From positions 1,798,001 through 1,862,000 of the forward strand of contig JACJVZ010000001.1 in NCBI GenBank assembly GCA_020637445.1: 64,000 bases of DNA. Reading direction: 5' to 3'. Made by a program: the position numbers and the translations under genes. The notes beneath the pieces were generated by a model. That model was not told the DNA's origin, searched no databases, and saw only the letters and a list, made by a program, of their open reading frames with translations. Source of the DNA: Calditrichota bacterium (GTDB lineage: Bacteria; Electryoneota; RPQS01). Shown here piece after piece: positions 16,474 through 25,421 of the stretch (position 1 is its first letter; the number at the start of each line of letters is the position of its first letter).

Positions 16474-18993
16474 ATGCATCGGAACGGACTGTTAATCATT
16501 TTGGTATGTCTCTTTGTAGTTTCGTTGGCGGCACAGGCGCGTCCCGCAAAGAAAAACATGTTGAATTCGCGTTTGGCGGAGATCGTCCTGACCACGCCGC
16601 TCGACGTCTACACGATTGAAGAAGTCGGCGGTATTTTTGACGAGTACAGCGGACCGGTTCCGCACGTGTATTTGCTTCCGGAAGACTTCGAGATATTGCG
16701 CGCGATGGGTTTTGACGTGCAATGGCTGCCTGTCGTTCGCGAACAGCACACTCCGCTCGACTTGTATCACGAGAACGACGATATTGAAGCCGAGTTTGTC
16801 GCGTGGGCTGCGGCCTATCCCTCCCTATTTTCTTATCAAAGTATCGGCACGACCGTTCAAGGACGGAATTTGTGGATGGCGAAGATTTCGGACAATGTCT
16901 CGCAAGATGAGCCTGAGATCGAAGTGAAGTACATTTCCACGATGCACGGTGACGAATTGACCGGGCTTGAGAATTGCATAAAGTTTATAGATACGTTGCT
17001 GACCGGCTACGGGATCGACCCTGAATTGACGGAATTGGTGGATGACTACGAAATCTACATCATGCCGTTGATGAATCCCGACGGCCGCGCGGTGGGAACT
17101 CTGGGTCAGCGCTATAATGCGCACGGAGTGGATTTGAACCGTGACTTTCCTGACCGGGTGGACGATTCTACGAACACTACGGCTGGACGCGAACCGGAAA
17201 CCGCGGCGGTCATGAATTTCAGCGCGACGCGGAATTTTGTACTTTCGGCAAACTTCCACGGCGGCACGGTGGTGGCGAACTATCCGTGGGACAACAACTA
17301 TGCGCACACCAACACGTTTTCGCCGTCGCCGGAAAACACGCTTTTTTATACAGTGTCTTTGACATATTCTCAGGAAAACAACACGATGTACCATAGCAGC
17401 GCCTTTCCTCCGGACGGCACGACAAACGGCGCGGATTGGTACATCGCAATCGGGGGCATGCAGGATTGGAATTACGTCTGGATGGGCGACAAAGAGATAA
17501 CGATAGAGCTTTCGAATACGAAGTCCGGCCCCGAAAGCGCGCTGGACAGTTTGTGGCGGGAGAACAGAGTGGCGATGATTCGCTATTTGCAGTTCGCGCA
17601 AAAAGGTATTCGCGGTATCGTGACAGACGCTCAAACCGGTGATCCGGTGCAGGCGGACATCATGCTGTCCAATATCCCGTATTTGACGTACAGCAGCGCG
17701 CTTCACGGCGAATACTACCGGATTCTTTTGCCGGGAACCTATTCGCTGACTTTTTCGGCACCGGGCTACGTGAGTCAAACGGTGAATAACATTTCCGTCG
17801 TGGATGGAACTCCGACCGTATTGGACATTCAATTAAACCGTGCTCCGCGCCCGGAAATATCCGTTTTGCCTTCGAGCTTTTCGGAAGCAGTACCGCTGTG
17901 TGACACCTACGACGTTGACCTGACGATTTACAATTCCGGCAACGCGCCGCTGGACTGGAGCTCGAGCGAAGCAGCGCTTAATCTCGGCAACAACGGCGCG
18001 ACACTTGGCGGAGGACGCTGGATTGACAGTCGTGAAGTCGGCGGGCCCGCGTACAACTGGGTGGACGTCAGCACAACGGGCACGCAGGTTTCATTTACTT
18101 CGGACGATCAAAATCTGGGACCGTATTCGATCGGGTTTAGTTTTCCGTTTTTTGGCAACACGTATTCTCAAGTACGGATAGCGGCCAACGGCTGGGTATC
18201 GTTTACGTCAAGCGCGACCGGTGCCACCTCTTACAACAACGTCTATTTGCCCAGCAGTTCCGCTCCGGAAAACCTGCTTGCCTGCTGGTGGGACGATCTT
18301 AGTCCGCAACGAACCGGAACGAATGTGCGCCGCTGGACAAACAACGTAGACAGTTTCATTGTTTCGTTCGAGAACGTGCAGAGCTACGCAAACAGCGGGC
18401 TTTACGATTTTGAAATGATCTTGACCGCCGACGGCTCCATCACGTATCAATACGGCGATATGGGAGTCAACAGGCTTGAGTCGTCGACGATCGGCTTGCA
18501 GAACAGCGACGGCACCAAAGGCACGACGGTCGTATATAACGCCGCCTATATCGAAAACAACATGGCCGTCAAATTCTGTCCGGCGCCGGCAGTGCAAACG
18601 ATTCCGGCGTCGGGATCAGTCGCAATCGGCGGACAACAGACGGTTACGCTGCGACTCTCGTCGTGCTGTTTGCCGGATGGAATCTCCGAGACGACTCTGC
18701 AAATCGCGTCGAATGATCCGGACACTCCAGTACTTGACGTGCCGGTGACGATTGACGCGGGAGGAACATTGGCGCCGCAGCCAGTGGATGACTTGGCGGT
18801 CTATGCGGATGACGCGGGACTTCACTTGACTTGGACTGCGGCACAAGATGCGACGTCGTACTCGGTATGGCGGGGCAGTATTTGGCCCGCGACGACGGAA
18901 AATGCGACTTTGATCGGCACGACGGCAAATACGGAATATCTGACGACCGCAGACGGCGACGGACCAGAATATTTCTTTGTGGTATCTGAATAA
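16474..18993 (+). CDS. secreted M14 zinc carboxypeptidase
   Basis: An 839-aa exported metallopeptidase with signal peptide (MHRNGLLIILVCLFVVSLA). The M14 catalytic domain spans about 95-370: zinc ligands His158 and Glu161 in MHGDELTG, His262 in NFHGG, substrate-binding NRDFP, and general-base Glu345 in ITIELS. A carboxypeptidase-regulatory-like beta domain follows (RGIVTDAQTGDPV, about 375-450). After it come an ASPM/HYDIN-like segment, a beta-sandwich region (YSIGFSFPFFGN, AANGWVSF) and a C-terminal FN3 piece (LTWTAAQDATSYSVWRG) that runs to the last residue. There is no PNPFN tail. It should trim C-terminal residues from peptides outside the cell or in the periplasm, next to an endo-acting subtilase and an M3 oligopeptidase. 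Confidence 0.92.
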   Translation: MHRNGLLIILVCLFVVSLAAQARPAKKNMLNSRLAEIVLTTPLDVYTIEEVGGIFDEYSGPVPHVYLLPEDFEILRAMGFDVQWLPVVREQHTPLDLYHENDDIEAEFVAWAAAYPSLFSYQSIGTTVQGRNLWMAKISDNVSQDEPEIEVKYISTMHGDELTGLENCIKFIDTLLTGYGIDPELTELVDDYEIYIMPLMNPDGRAVGTLGQRYNAHGVDLNRDFPDRVDDSTNTTAGREPETAAVMNFSATRNFVLSANFHGGTVVANYPWDNNYAHTNTFSPSPENTLFYTVSLTYSQENNTMYHSSAFPPDGTTNGADWYIAIGGMQDWNYVWMGDKEITIELSNTKSGPESALDSLWRENRVAMIRYLQFAQKGIRGIVTDAQTGDPVQADIMLSNIPYLTYSSALHGEYYRILLPGTYSLTFSAPGYVSQTVNNISVVDGTPTVLDIQLNRAPRPEISVLPSSFSEAVPLCDTYDVDLTIYNSGNAPLDWSSSEAALNLGNNGATLGGGRWIDSREVGGPAYNWVDVSTTGTQVSFTSDDQNLGPYSIGFSFPFFGNTYSQVRIAANGWVSFTSSATGATSYNNVYLPSSSAPENLLACWWDDLSPQRTGTNVRRWTNNVDSFIVSFENVQSYANSGLYDFEMILTADGSITYQYGDMGVNRLESSTIGLQNSDGTKGTTVVYNAAYIENNMAVKFCPAPAVQTIPASGSVAIGGQQTVTLRLSSCCLPDGISETTLQIASNDPDTPVLDVPVTIDAGGTLAPQPVDDLAVYADDAGLHLTWTAAQDATSYSVWRGSIWPATTENATLIGTTANTEYLTTADGDGPEYFFVVSE

Positions 18994-19024
18994 TCGAAAT
19001 CAAGGCGGGAATGCGGGACGAAAT

Positions 19025-21766
19025 ATGAGTAGACTTGTTTGGGTAACATTGATCATGCTGACCGGGCTTCTCGCCGCGCATGCGGCCGAGATTTCGCCCG
19101 CATTCGACACGGAGTTGAGTTTAGCGACTACCGGGCAGTTCGTTTCTGGGATTGTCATTCTCGAAAGTCCGGTTGACATTCAGGCTTTGGACGACGCCCT
19201 GCACGCTCGCAAAGCGTCGCGCGCCGAGCGCTACTCCGAAGTCTATAGTGCATTGCATTACAACGCTCGTACGACGCAGCCGAAATTCAAAGGCGAGCTG
19301 GACGCGGGCAAGGAACTCGGCTTGGTCGACGGTTATACCGCCTATTGGATCGAGAATATGTTTGTCGTTAGCGCAAAACCCGAGTTCTTCAACGCGCTTC
19401 GTCACCGCAGTGATATTCGCAGCTTGTCCGAGAATTTCGAGGCCGTTTTGATTGAACCCGTCAGCCGTCATGACATTGCAGTGTCGGACGACGAGATGCG
19501 CCGGCCTGACCGCGATCCGCTCGACACTGAAACGACGACCGAGGGACTGGATGCGATTGGCGCAACGCGCGTGAATCGCGAACTGGGTATCGACGGAGAA
19601 GGAGTGCTGGTGGCGAACTTGGACACGGGCGTCGACGGGAATCACCCGGCACTTGCCTCGCGATGGCGTGGATTGACGGCAGGACCGGCGGCGGCGTGGC
19701 ACGACGTGATAAACTCAGGTCCAAACTTTCCGACGGATAACAACGCCCACGGCACGCACACCATGGGTACGATATGCGGACGCGAAATCGAAACCAACGG
19801 TGACACGACGACCGTCGGATGCGCACCCGGTGCCGAATGGATCGCCTGCAACGCGATCGATCAAGGCGTCAGCAATTTTTTCAACAACGATGTGCTGGAC
19901 GCCTACGAGTGGTTTGCCAACCCCGACGGCGACAGCTTAACCATCGACGACGTTCCTGATATCGTGCAGAACAGTTGGGGCGTCAACGATCTCTTCCCCG
20001 GCTACACGGAATGCTGGGACTATTGGGACACGGCAATATTGAATCTTGAAGCGCTCGGCTGTGTCGTAACTTTCAGCGCGGGCAACGAAGGGCCGTCAGG
20101 TTCGTCCATGCGCAGCCCGGCTATTCACGCATACAACGAAGTGCAGATGTTCTCGGTCGGTGCGGTGGATGCATCCAATTTCGGCACGCCGTACCCGATC
20201 GCGAGTTTTTCAAGCCGCGGACCCAGTCCGTGTGAAGGCACGCACATTAAGCCCGAAGTCGTCGCACCGGGCGTTGATGTAGTCTCAAGCGTTCCCGGCG
20301 GCAACTACAGTTCGTACAACGGCACGTCGATGGCAGGGCCGCACGTCGCGGGCGTCGTGGCACTCATGAGACAGGCATGCCCGAACTGCGACCCGACGAC
20401 GATTAAGGAAGCGTTGCTAGCCACCGCGATTGACTCAGGTTACGGCGCAACAGGAGACGACAACGTATACGGCTACGGTTTCGTCGATGCGTGGGCAGCA
20501 GTGAATTTCGTTTACAATCTTGGATCGGTTTTCGGAGTCGTCACGGCAAACGGAACTCCAGTCTCCGGTGTGGAAGTCGAGATTTTGGAAGACGGAAGGA
20601 CGGCGACTACGGCTGCCGACGGCTCCTACTCGCTCGGCGTCAGCGCAGGCAACTATACGTTAAGTTTCACGAAATTTGGCTATCTTCCTCTCACGATCAG
20701 CAATGTGACGATCTTAGAAGGCGAGCAGACTGAGCTTGATCCTGTGCTTACGCTGGCCCCGACGAATATTGTTTCCGGACATGTCTACACGTCGACCGGA
20801 GCAGACCTTCCGGATGCGTTGATCGAAGTACTTGACGCTCCAATACCGTCGGTCACGACCGACGGAAGCGGCTCCTACTCCTTGTCCATGCCCGCAGGCA
20901 ATACCTATACTTTGCGTGCGACGGGATCGCGCGGAGCCGACCGTGCGGTGTTTTTGCTTAGCGCGGATACGACCATCAACTTCGCGATGCCGCAGGAAGT
21001 ACACTGCTATATCTTCGAAACAAGTTCGGAAGGCTGGTACCGCGACTCGCTCAATGACACGGCAACGCGCGGACGCTGGGGCAGAATGAATCCGGAGCAA
21101 ACCGAAAATAACGGGTTCATTTGCCAACCGGAGGATGACCACACCGAAAACGGAGTAAGCTGCTTTGTCACCGACGGCAACGCAGGCAGTGTCGCGGGAG
21201 AAAACGACGTTGACGGCGGCAAGACGTCGCTGCTTTCGCCGATATGGGACTTGAGTAACGATCAAGACGTCGTGATCGAGATGTACAGTTGGTTTTCGAA
21301 CGACAATGGCAACAACCCCGGCGAAGACTATTTCGACGTGTTCATTTCGAATGACGCTGGCACGACTTGGGTTTCGATGATGCACGAAAGCGAGGACTGG
21401 GAAGAGTGGCGGCGCTGCATCTTCTTGCTGGAAGACTACGTCGCGTTGTCCGATCAGGTGCAAATGAAGATCGTTGCACAGGATTTGGGCAACGGCTCGC
21501 TCGTCGAAGCTGCGGTGGATGACATTTGCGTATTGGCTTCCGCGACTTTGCCTCCGGAAGATCTTACGATCGTGATGCTGGACGAGGGAGTAAAACTCAC
21601 GTGGCGTCCTGCGGAACGGGCAACAAGCTACACGGTTTGGCGCGGAACGGAATTTCCGCCAACAACTTCAAACACGGTGGTCGTAACAACCGTTACGGAC
21701 ACGTCGTTTGTCGACATGACGAATCTCGATTCATTAGGATATTATTTTGTAACAGCTAATCGTTGA
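19025..21766 (+). CDS. secreted S8 subtilisin-like serine protease
   Basis: A 913-aa protein. ATG 19025 is chosen because it begins a signal peptide (MSRLVWVTLIMLTGLLAAHA). A propeptide-like region (about 25-145) precedes the catalytic domain (about 180-490). The triad is complete: Asp200 in NLDTGVDG, His242 in NAHGTHTMG and Ser435 in NGTSMAGPHVAG, with FSAGNEGP as the oxyanion segment. Two carboxypeptidase-regulatory-like beta domains follow (GVVTANGTPVSGVEVEI and GHVYTSTGADLPDALIEV), then a jelly-roll-like module and a C-terminal FN3 piece (LTWRPAERATSYTVWRG). It is a paralogue of the subtilase at 59796 but has no PNPFN tail. It is fourth of five genes in this run. Confidence 0.93.
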   Translation: MSRLVWVTLIMLTGLLAAHAAEISPAFDTELSLATTGQFVSGIVILESPVDIQALDDALHARKASRAERYSEVYSALHYNARTTQPKFKGELDAGKELGLVDGYTAYWIENMFVVSAKPEFFNALRHRSDIRSLSENFEAVLIEPVSRHDIAVSDDEMRRPDRDPLDTETTTEGLDAIGATRVNRELGIDGEGVLVANLDTGVDGNHPALASRWRGLTAGPAAAWHDVINSGPNFPTDNNAHGTHTMGTICGREIETNGDTTTVGCAPGAEWIACNAIDQGVSNFFNNDVLDAYEWFANPDGDSLTIDDVPDIVQNSWGVNDLFPGYTECWDYWDTAILNLEALGCVVTFSAGNEGPSGSSMRSPAIHAYNEVQMFSVGAVDASNFGTPYPIASFSSRGPSPCEGTHIKPEVVAPGVDVVSSVPGGNYSSYNGTSMAGPHVAGVVALMRQACPNCDPTTIKEALLATAIDSGYGATGDDNVYGYGFVDAWAAVNFVYNLGSVFGVVTANGTPVSGVEVEILEDGRTATTAADGSYSLGVSAGNYTLSFTKFGYLPLTISNVTILEGEQTELDPVLTLAPTNIVSGHVYTSTGADLPDALIEVLDAPIPSVTTDGSGSYSLSMPAGNTYTLRATGSRGADRAVFLLSADTTINFAMPQEVHCYIFETSSEGWYRDSLNDTATRGRWGRMNPEQTENNGFICQPEDDHTENGVSCFVTDGNAGSVAGENDVDGGKTSLLSPIWDLSNDQDVVIEMYSWFSNDNGNNPGEDYFDVFISNDAGTTWVSMMHESEDWEEWRRCIFLLEDYVALSDQVQMKIVAQDLGNGSLVEAAVDDICVLASATLPPEDLTIVMLDEGVKLTWRPAERATSYTVWRGTEFPPTTSNTVVVTTVTDTSFVDMTNLDSLGYYFVTANR

Positions 21767-21800
21767 TCGATTAGCTTTGGCATAGGAGAAAGCGACCGGA

Positions 21801-23552
21801 ATGGTGACAACAGAAAATCGGGTGGCCGAACTGACGCGGCCGTCTTCGGAGTTTCCGCGAAATTTTTTGGCGGAGGAACTGACGCTATCAAGTTGGGACG
21901 ACGTTTCGAAATATTACTCCGATCTGGAGCACCGCGCGATCGACAGTGTGGATGACTTGGAGACGTGGATCGCGGACGGCAGCGAATTGTCTTCGTTCCT
22001 GTCCGAAGAGTCTTCGCGCAGATACATAGCGATGACGTGTTCGACGGACGACGAGCAGGCGGAAAAAGACTATATGGTCTTCGTTGAGCAGATTGCTCCG
22101 CATTTGAAGGAAGCGCAGGACAAATTGAACCGCAAGTTAGTCGCGTGCCCGTTTGCGGAACAGCTCCCGCCGCGTTACGAAGTCTATCTTCGTTCGAGCC
22201 GCAACGCCGTAGAACTTTTCCGCGAAGAGAATATCGCGTTGGAGACGGAACTTGAACTCCTTTCGCAGAAGTACCAGAAGATATTCGGATCGATGACCGT
22301 CGAGTGGCAAGGCGCGGAGATTACGATACCGCGCGCGCTGGCTTTGCTTGAAGAACCTGACCGCGGCGTGCGCGAACAAATTTACAAGCTGGTTGCAGAA
22401 CGCCGCTTGCGGGACCGCGACGAACTCGAAGACATCTTCGACGAAATGCTGAAGAAACGGCACCAAGTTGCATTGAACGCAGGTTTTGAAAACTACAGGG
22501 ATTACAAGTTCCGCGAATATGAGCGGTTTGACTATACTCCCAGCGACTGCGCAGCCTATCATAAAGCGATTGCGGAACTTGTTGTGCCGATTTCTCGCGA
22601 GGCTTCCCGCCGCCGCAAGGAAGCGCTCAAGGTGGATTCGCTCCGGCCATGGGATCTCGAATGCGATCCGTACGGACGCGATCCCCTTCATCCATTCACC
22701 AATGCAAGCGAACTGGTTGCCAAGTGCTCGAAGATTTTTCACAAACTCGACGAGGAGCTTGGTGCGCAGTTTGACAAGATGAACAAATTGGGATTGCTCG
22801 ATCTCTCCAGCCGCAAAGGCAAAGCGCCGGGCGGATATCAGAGCGATTTGGCCGAGATGCGGCTGCCGTTTATCTTCATGAATGCCGTCGGGACGAATGA
22901 CGACGTGTTTACGCTGTTGCATGAAGGCGGCCATGCATTTCACGCCTTCGCCGTGCGGGAAGAACCGCTGCACGCATATCGTCACGCGCCGATGGAGTTT
23001 TCAGAAGTTGCCTCGATGAGCATGGAGCTGCTTGCGATGTCGGTATTGGACGAATTTTACGATACAGCAGACAAAGCGCGGACCATTCGTACGGAGATGG
23101 AAGGCAAGATTGTGCTGCTGACGTGGATTGCGACGATCGACGAATTCCAGCATTGGATATACACACATCCGACTCACACGCGAACGGAACGGCGCGAGTT
23201 CTGGCGCAGTCTTGTGGAGAAATACGGAGTCGGCGCGGACCACACGGGATTCGAAGAGGCTCGCGACTACCGCTGGCATGCGCAGCTTCATTTGTTCGAA
23301 GTTCCGTTTTACTATATCGAGTACGGCATTGCGCAGCTTGGAGCGTTTCAAGTCTGGAGCCGTTCGCGGAAAAACGCCGCGGAAGCGCTGCGCGGCTACA
23401 AACACGGTCTTTCGCTCGGTGGATCGCGGCCGCTTCCGAAACTGTTCTCGGCTACGGGAGTTCAGTTTGATTTTTCGTCGGAGATGATCGCGCCGCTGAT
23501 GCAGGAAGTGCGCGACGAAATGGCGAAACAAGCCGCACTTGAAGCACACTGA
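21801..23552 (+). CDS. M3 family oligoendopeptidase (PepF/thimet-like)
   Basis: A 583-aa cytoplasmic zinc metallopeptidase without a signal peptide. The HEGGH zinc motif is at residues 374-378 (TLLHEGGHAFHAF), with the downstream Glu in MEFSEVASMSMELL as third ligand, typical of M3. The length and the C-terminal YYIEYGIAQLGAFQ segment match the M3 oligoendopeptidase F branch. It cleaves short peptides, so it probably digests imported products of the extracellular proteases encoded just upstream. Ribosome-binding AGGAG lies about 12 nt before the ATG. It is the last gene before a bidirectional terminator. Confidence 0.94.
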   Translation: MVTTENRVAELTRPSSEFPRNFLAEELTLSSWDDVSKYYSDLEHRAIDSVDDLETWIADGSELSSFLSEESSRRYIAMTCSTDDEQAEKDYMVFVEQIAPHLKEAQDKLNRKLVACPFAEQLPPRYEVYLRSSRNAVELFREENIALETELELLSQKYQKIFGSMTVEWQGAEITIPRALALLEEPDRGVREQIYKLVAERRLRDRDELEDIFDEMLKKRHQVALNAGFENYRDYKFREYERFDYTPSDCAAYHKAIAELVVPISREASRRRKEALKVDSLRPWDLECDPYGRDPLHPFTNASELVAKCSKIFHKLDEELGAQFDKMNKLGLLDLSSRKGKAPGGYQSDLAEMRLPFIFMNAVGTNDDVFTLLHEGGHAFHAFAVREEPLHAYRHAPMEFSEVASMSMELLAMSVLDEFYDTADKARTIRTEMEGKIVLLTWIATIDEFQHWIYTHPTHTRTERREFWRSLVEKYGVGADHTGFEEARDYRWHAQLHLFEVPFYYIEYGIAQLGAFQVWSRSRKNAAEALRGYKHGLSLGGSRPLPKLFSATGVQFDFSSEMIAPLMQEVRDEMAKQAALEAH

Positions 23553-23573
23553 GATTTGATTTTTGCAAGAGCG

Positions 23574-23600
23574 AAATAGCCCGCTGCAAGCGGGCTATTT
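23574..23600. terminator. bidirectional intrinsic terminator
   Basis: A perfect 11-bp stem (23574-23584 with 23590-23600) and 5-nt loop lie between convergent genes. The stem ends in TTT on both strands, serving the M3 peptidase on + and the SDR gene on -. Confidence 0.85.
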
Positions 23601-23620
23601 TGTTGCCAAAGTGTTCTTGC

Positions 23621-24601
23621 CTAAGCGGCTTTCGATCCGCTCCACCACGCGGCGTACCCGCGCATACCTTCCAGCAGCGAAACACGCGGTGAAAAACCGA
23701 GCGCCGTGAGTTTGCTGACGTCAAGCTGTTGCCGCGAGGCTTCTGGAATCGTCGAGGCAGGCAAGCTGCCCGGTTTCAATTCGAGAATCGCACAGAGTTG
23801 GCTATAAAGCTCAAGCAGCGGCACGGAGTTACCGGTGCCAACATTGAAAGTACCTTCCTTTGTCTTGCCGAGAATCAAACTGACGGCCTGCACGAGGTCG
23901 GCGGCGTGAATGACGTCGCGGGTCGCGCTGGGCTTTACACCGACCGTGCTGTTTGTTCCCTGTGGGCCGAGCAAAGTGAACACCATGTCATGAACGGGAT
24001 TGTTGACAACGGCCGGACCATACACAGGCCCGAGACGAAGCACGGTCGCCGAGAGTCCGTGAATTTCGGAGTAGTCTTTGAGGACTTGCTCGGCCATGTG
24101 CATGTATCGTCCCTGAATGGAAACGGGATTCGGCGCGGTTTGCTCGGACGCCGGAGAGTGGCATTCGCCATAGACATCGGCGGACGAAAGCAAAACCACG
24201 CGGGAGCGCGGCGAATGCCTGCGCGCGGCTTCGCACAACATCAAGGTCTTTTCGACGATGCGATTGTACGCAGCCATTGGCCAATGCGCCGACGGTTCAC
24301 GGGACGGCTCGGCGGGAGCATGAATAATCACATCCGGTTCAAGCCGGGCGAGGGCCTCAGCGAACCGTTCGTCCGAGAGCGAATATTCGATGACGGGGAA
24401 ATTGCGCGCTGCGGCCACGATAGATTCGCCGTTGACGGCCTGCACCGTGACGGGCTTGCCCAGCTCGTAGAGTCCGTGTGCCAGAAAATTGGCGAGCGAG
24501 TTTTCGACGCCAGTAATCAGGAGTTTGTGGTGTGCAGTCAGTGGCCGTTCGGATACGGCTTTAGACTCCGGTGCGGGCGAGTTTGCTTTGAAGGAAATCA
24601 T
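23621..24601 (-). CDS. extended SDR / NAD-dependent epimerase-dehydratase-like protein, degenerate active site
   Basis: A 326-aa protein starting at ATG 24601; an upstream extension would run through the preceding gene. It keeps the fold landmarks of nucleotide-sugar epimerases: LLITGVEN at the first beta-strand, DVIIHAPA at strand 4, VVLLSSADVYG with the active-site Ser, and RLGPVYGP. But the glycine motif is broken (TGVENSLANFL instead of TGxxGxxG), and the YxxxK site is not recognisable: the equivalent stretch reads GRYMHMAEQVL with no Lys. It may bind a nucleotide-sugar without normal redox chemistry, or be a diverged reductase. It lies 11 nt after the SpsF-like gene, which suggests a joint role in surface sugar synthesis. 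Confidence 0.82.
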   Translation of the reverse strand: MISFKANSPAPESKAVSERPLTAHHKLLITGVENSLANFLAHGLYELGKPVTVQAVNGESIVAAARNFPVIEYSLSDERFAEALARLEPDVIIHAPAEPSREPSAHWPMAAYNRIVEKTLMLCEAARRHSPRSRVVLLSSADVYGECHSPASEQTAPNPVSIQGRYMHMAEQVLKDYSEIHGLSATVLRLGPVYGPAVVNNPVHDMVFTLLGPQGTNSTVGVKPSATRDVIHAADLVQAVSLILGKTKEGTFNVGTGNSVPLLELYSQLCAILELKPGSLPASTIPEASRQQLDVSKLTALGFSPRVSLLEGMRGYAAWWSGSKAA

Positions 24602-24612
24602 TTGCTTAATTT

Positions 24613-25353
24613 TTAGGCGTCGCTGGACTGCCAGTGTGTTTCCGTGTAGGTATCGGAATGATCGGCTTCGAGGGGCATGGTTTCCCATACGGCAAGCGCG
24701 TCTTTCCACGTAAAGGAACGGTCTCCCAGCCGGGTAAAAATCGAACGGACACGATTCAGATCCGCCAGAGTGCAGACATGCCACGGAATATGTGACAAGT
24801 CATGCGTGTGCGACAAACCGACAGAGCGGAACAAATCCGGTCTGCGAATCAGAAAAGACTCGGGATATTGCCTCGACCCCGCGTGCATGTCTTCCTGCCA
24901 CGCACGACGCAGTGCTTCGATGCGAATCGCGTCAACTTCCAGTCCGCGCGGAAACGTGAGCTTTGGCAAACGGTTCGTGCTCCAGTCGGCAACCGGAGTT
25001 TCAAGCAGCCGCTCGATAACGGAATCGATCAACGGGCCATCTATCAGCGGACAACTCGCCCGCAGGGGAACCACGATGTCCGCTCCGTAGCCGATCGCGG
25101 TTCGGAAGATTCGATCAAGGATGTCATACTCCGCACCTCTGAAACAGAAGTATCCGCTGGACCTGCACAGGGATTCCGTGGAATCTTCATTTACACAGTC
25201 CGGCAATGCGACAACCAAATCACTTAGTCGTTCTGCATGTGACGCACGGGCAAGAACTTTCAGCAGCATCGGTTCGCCGGCAAGTTCACGAAGGACTTTG
25301 CCGGGCAGCCGTTCAGAGCCTCGACGGGCTACCACAACTCCTAAGATTTTCAT
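24613..25353 (-). CDS. SpsF/CMP-KDO synthetase-like cytidylyltransferase family protein
   Basis: A 246-aa nucleotidyltransferase-like protein of the CMP-sugar synthetase superfamily. The N-terminal signature is VARRGSERLPGKVL (residues 8-21), the nucleotide-binding loop of the family, followed by GEPML and a PLRASCPLIDGPLID stretch that matches the RxxxDCPLIDP box but with Ala-Ser where many members have Gly-Asp. SpsF-type proteins act in spore-coat or flagellin-type sugar decoration, where the activated sugar is often unknown. It is the promoter-proximal gene of a two-gene leftward unit with the SDR protein. The family call is good; the substrate cannot be named. Confidence 0.85.
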   Translation of the reverse strand: MKILGVVVARRGSERLPGKVLRELAGEPMLLKVLARASHAERLSDLVVALPDCVNEDSTESLCRSSGYFCFRGAEYDILDRIFRTAIGYGADIVVPLRASCPLIDGPLIDSVIERLLETPVADWSTNRLPKLTFPRGLEVDAIRIEALRRAWQEDMHAGSRQYPESFLIRRPDLFRSVGLSHTHDLSHIPWHVCTLADLNRVRSIFTRLGDRSFTWKDALAVWETMPLEADHSDTYTETHWQSSDA

Positions 25354-25421
25354 AATTTATCACATATATTCATCTGGAGAAATACTCGGATTCTCATTTT
25401 TGAGGGCCGACTCTGATACCT

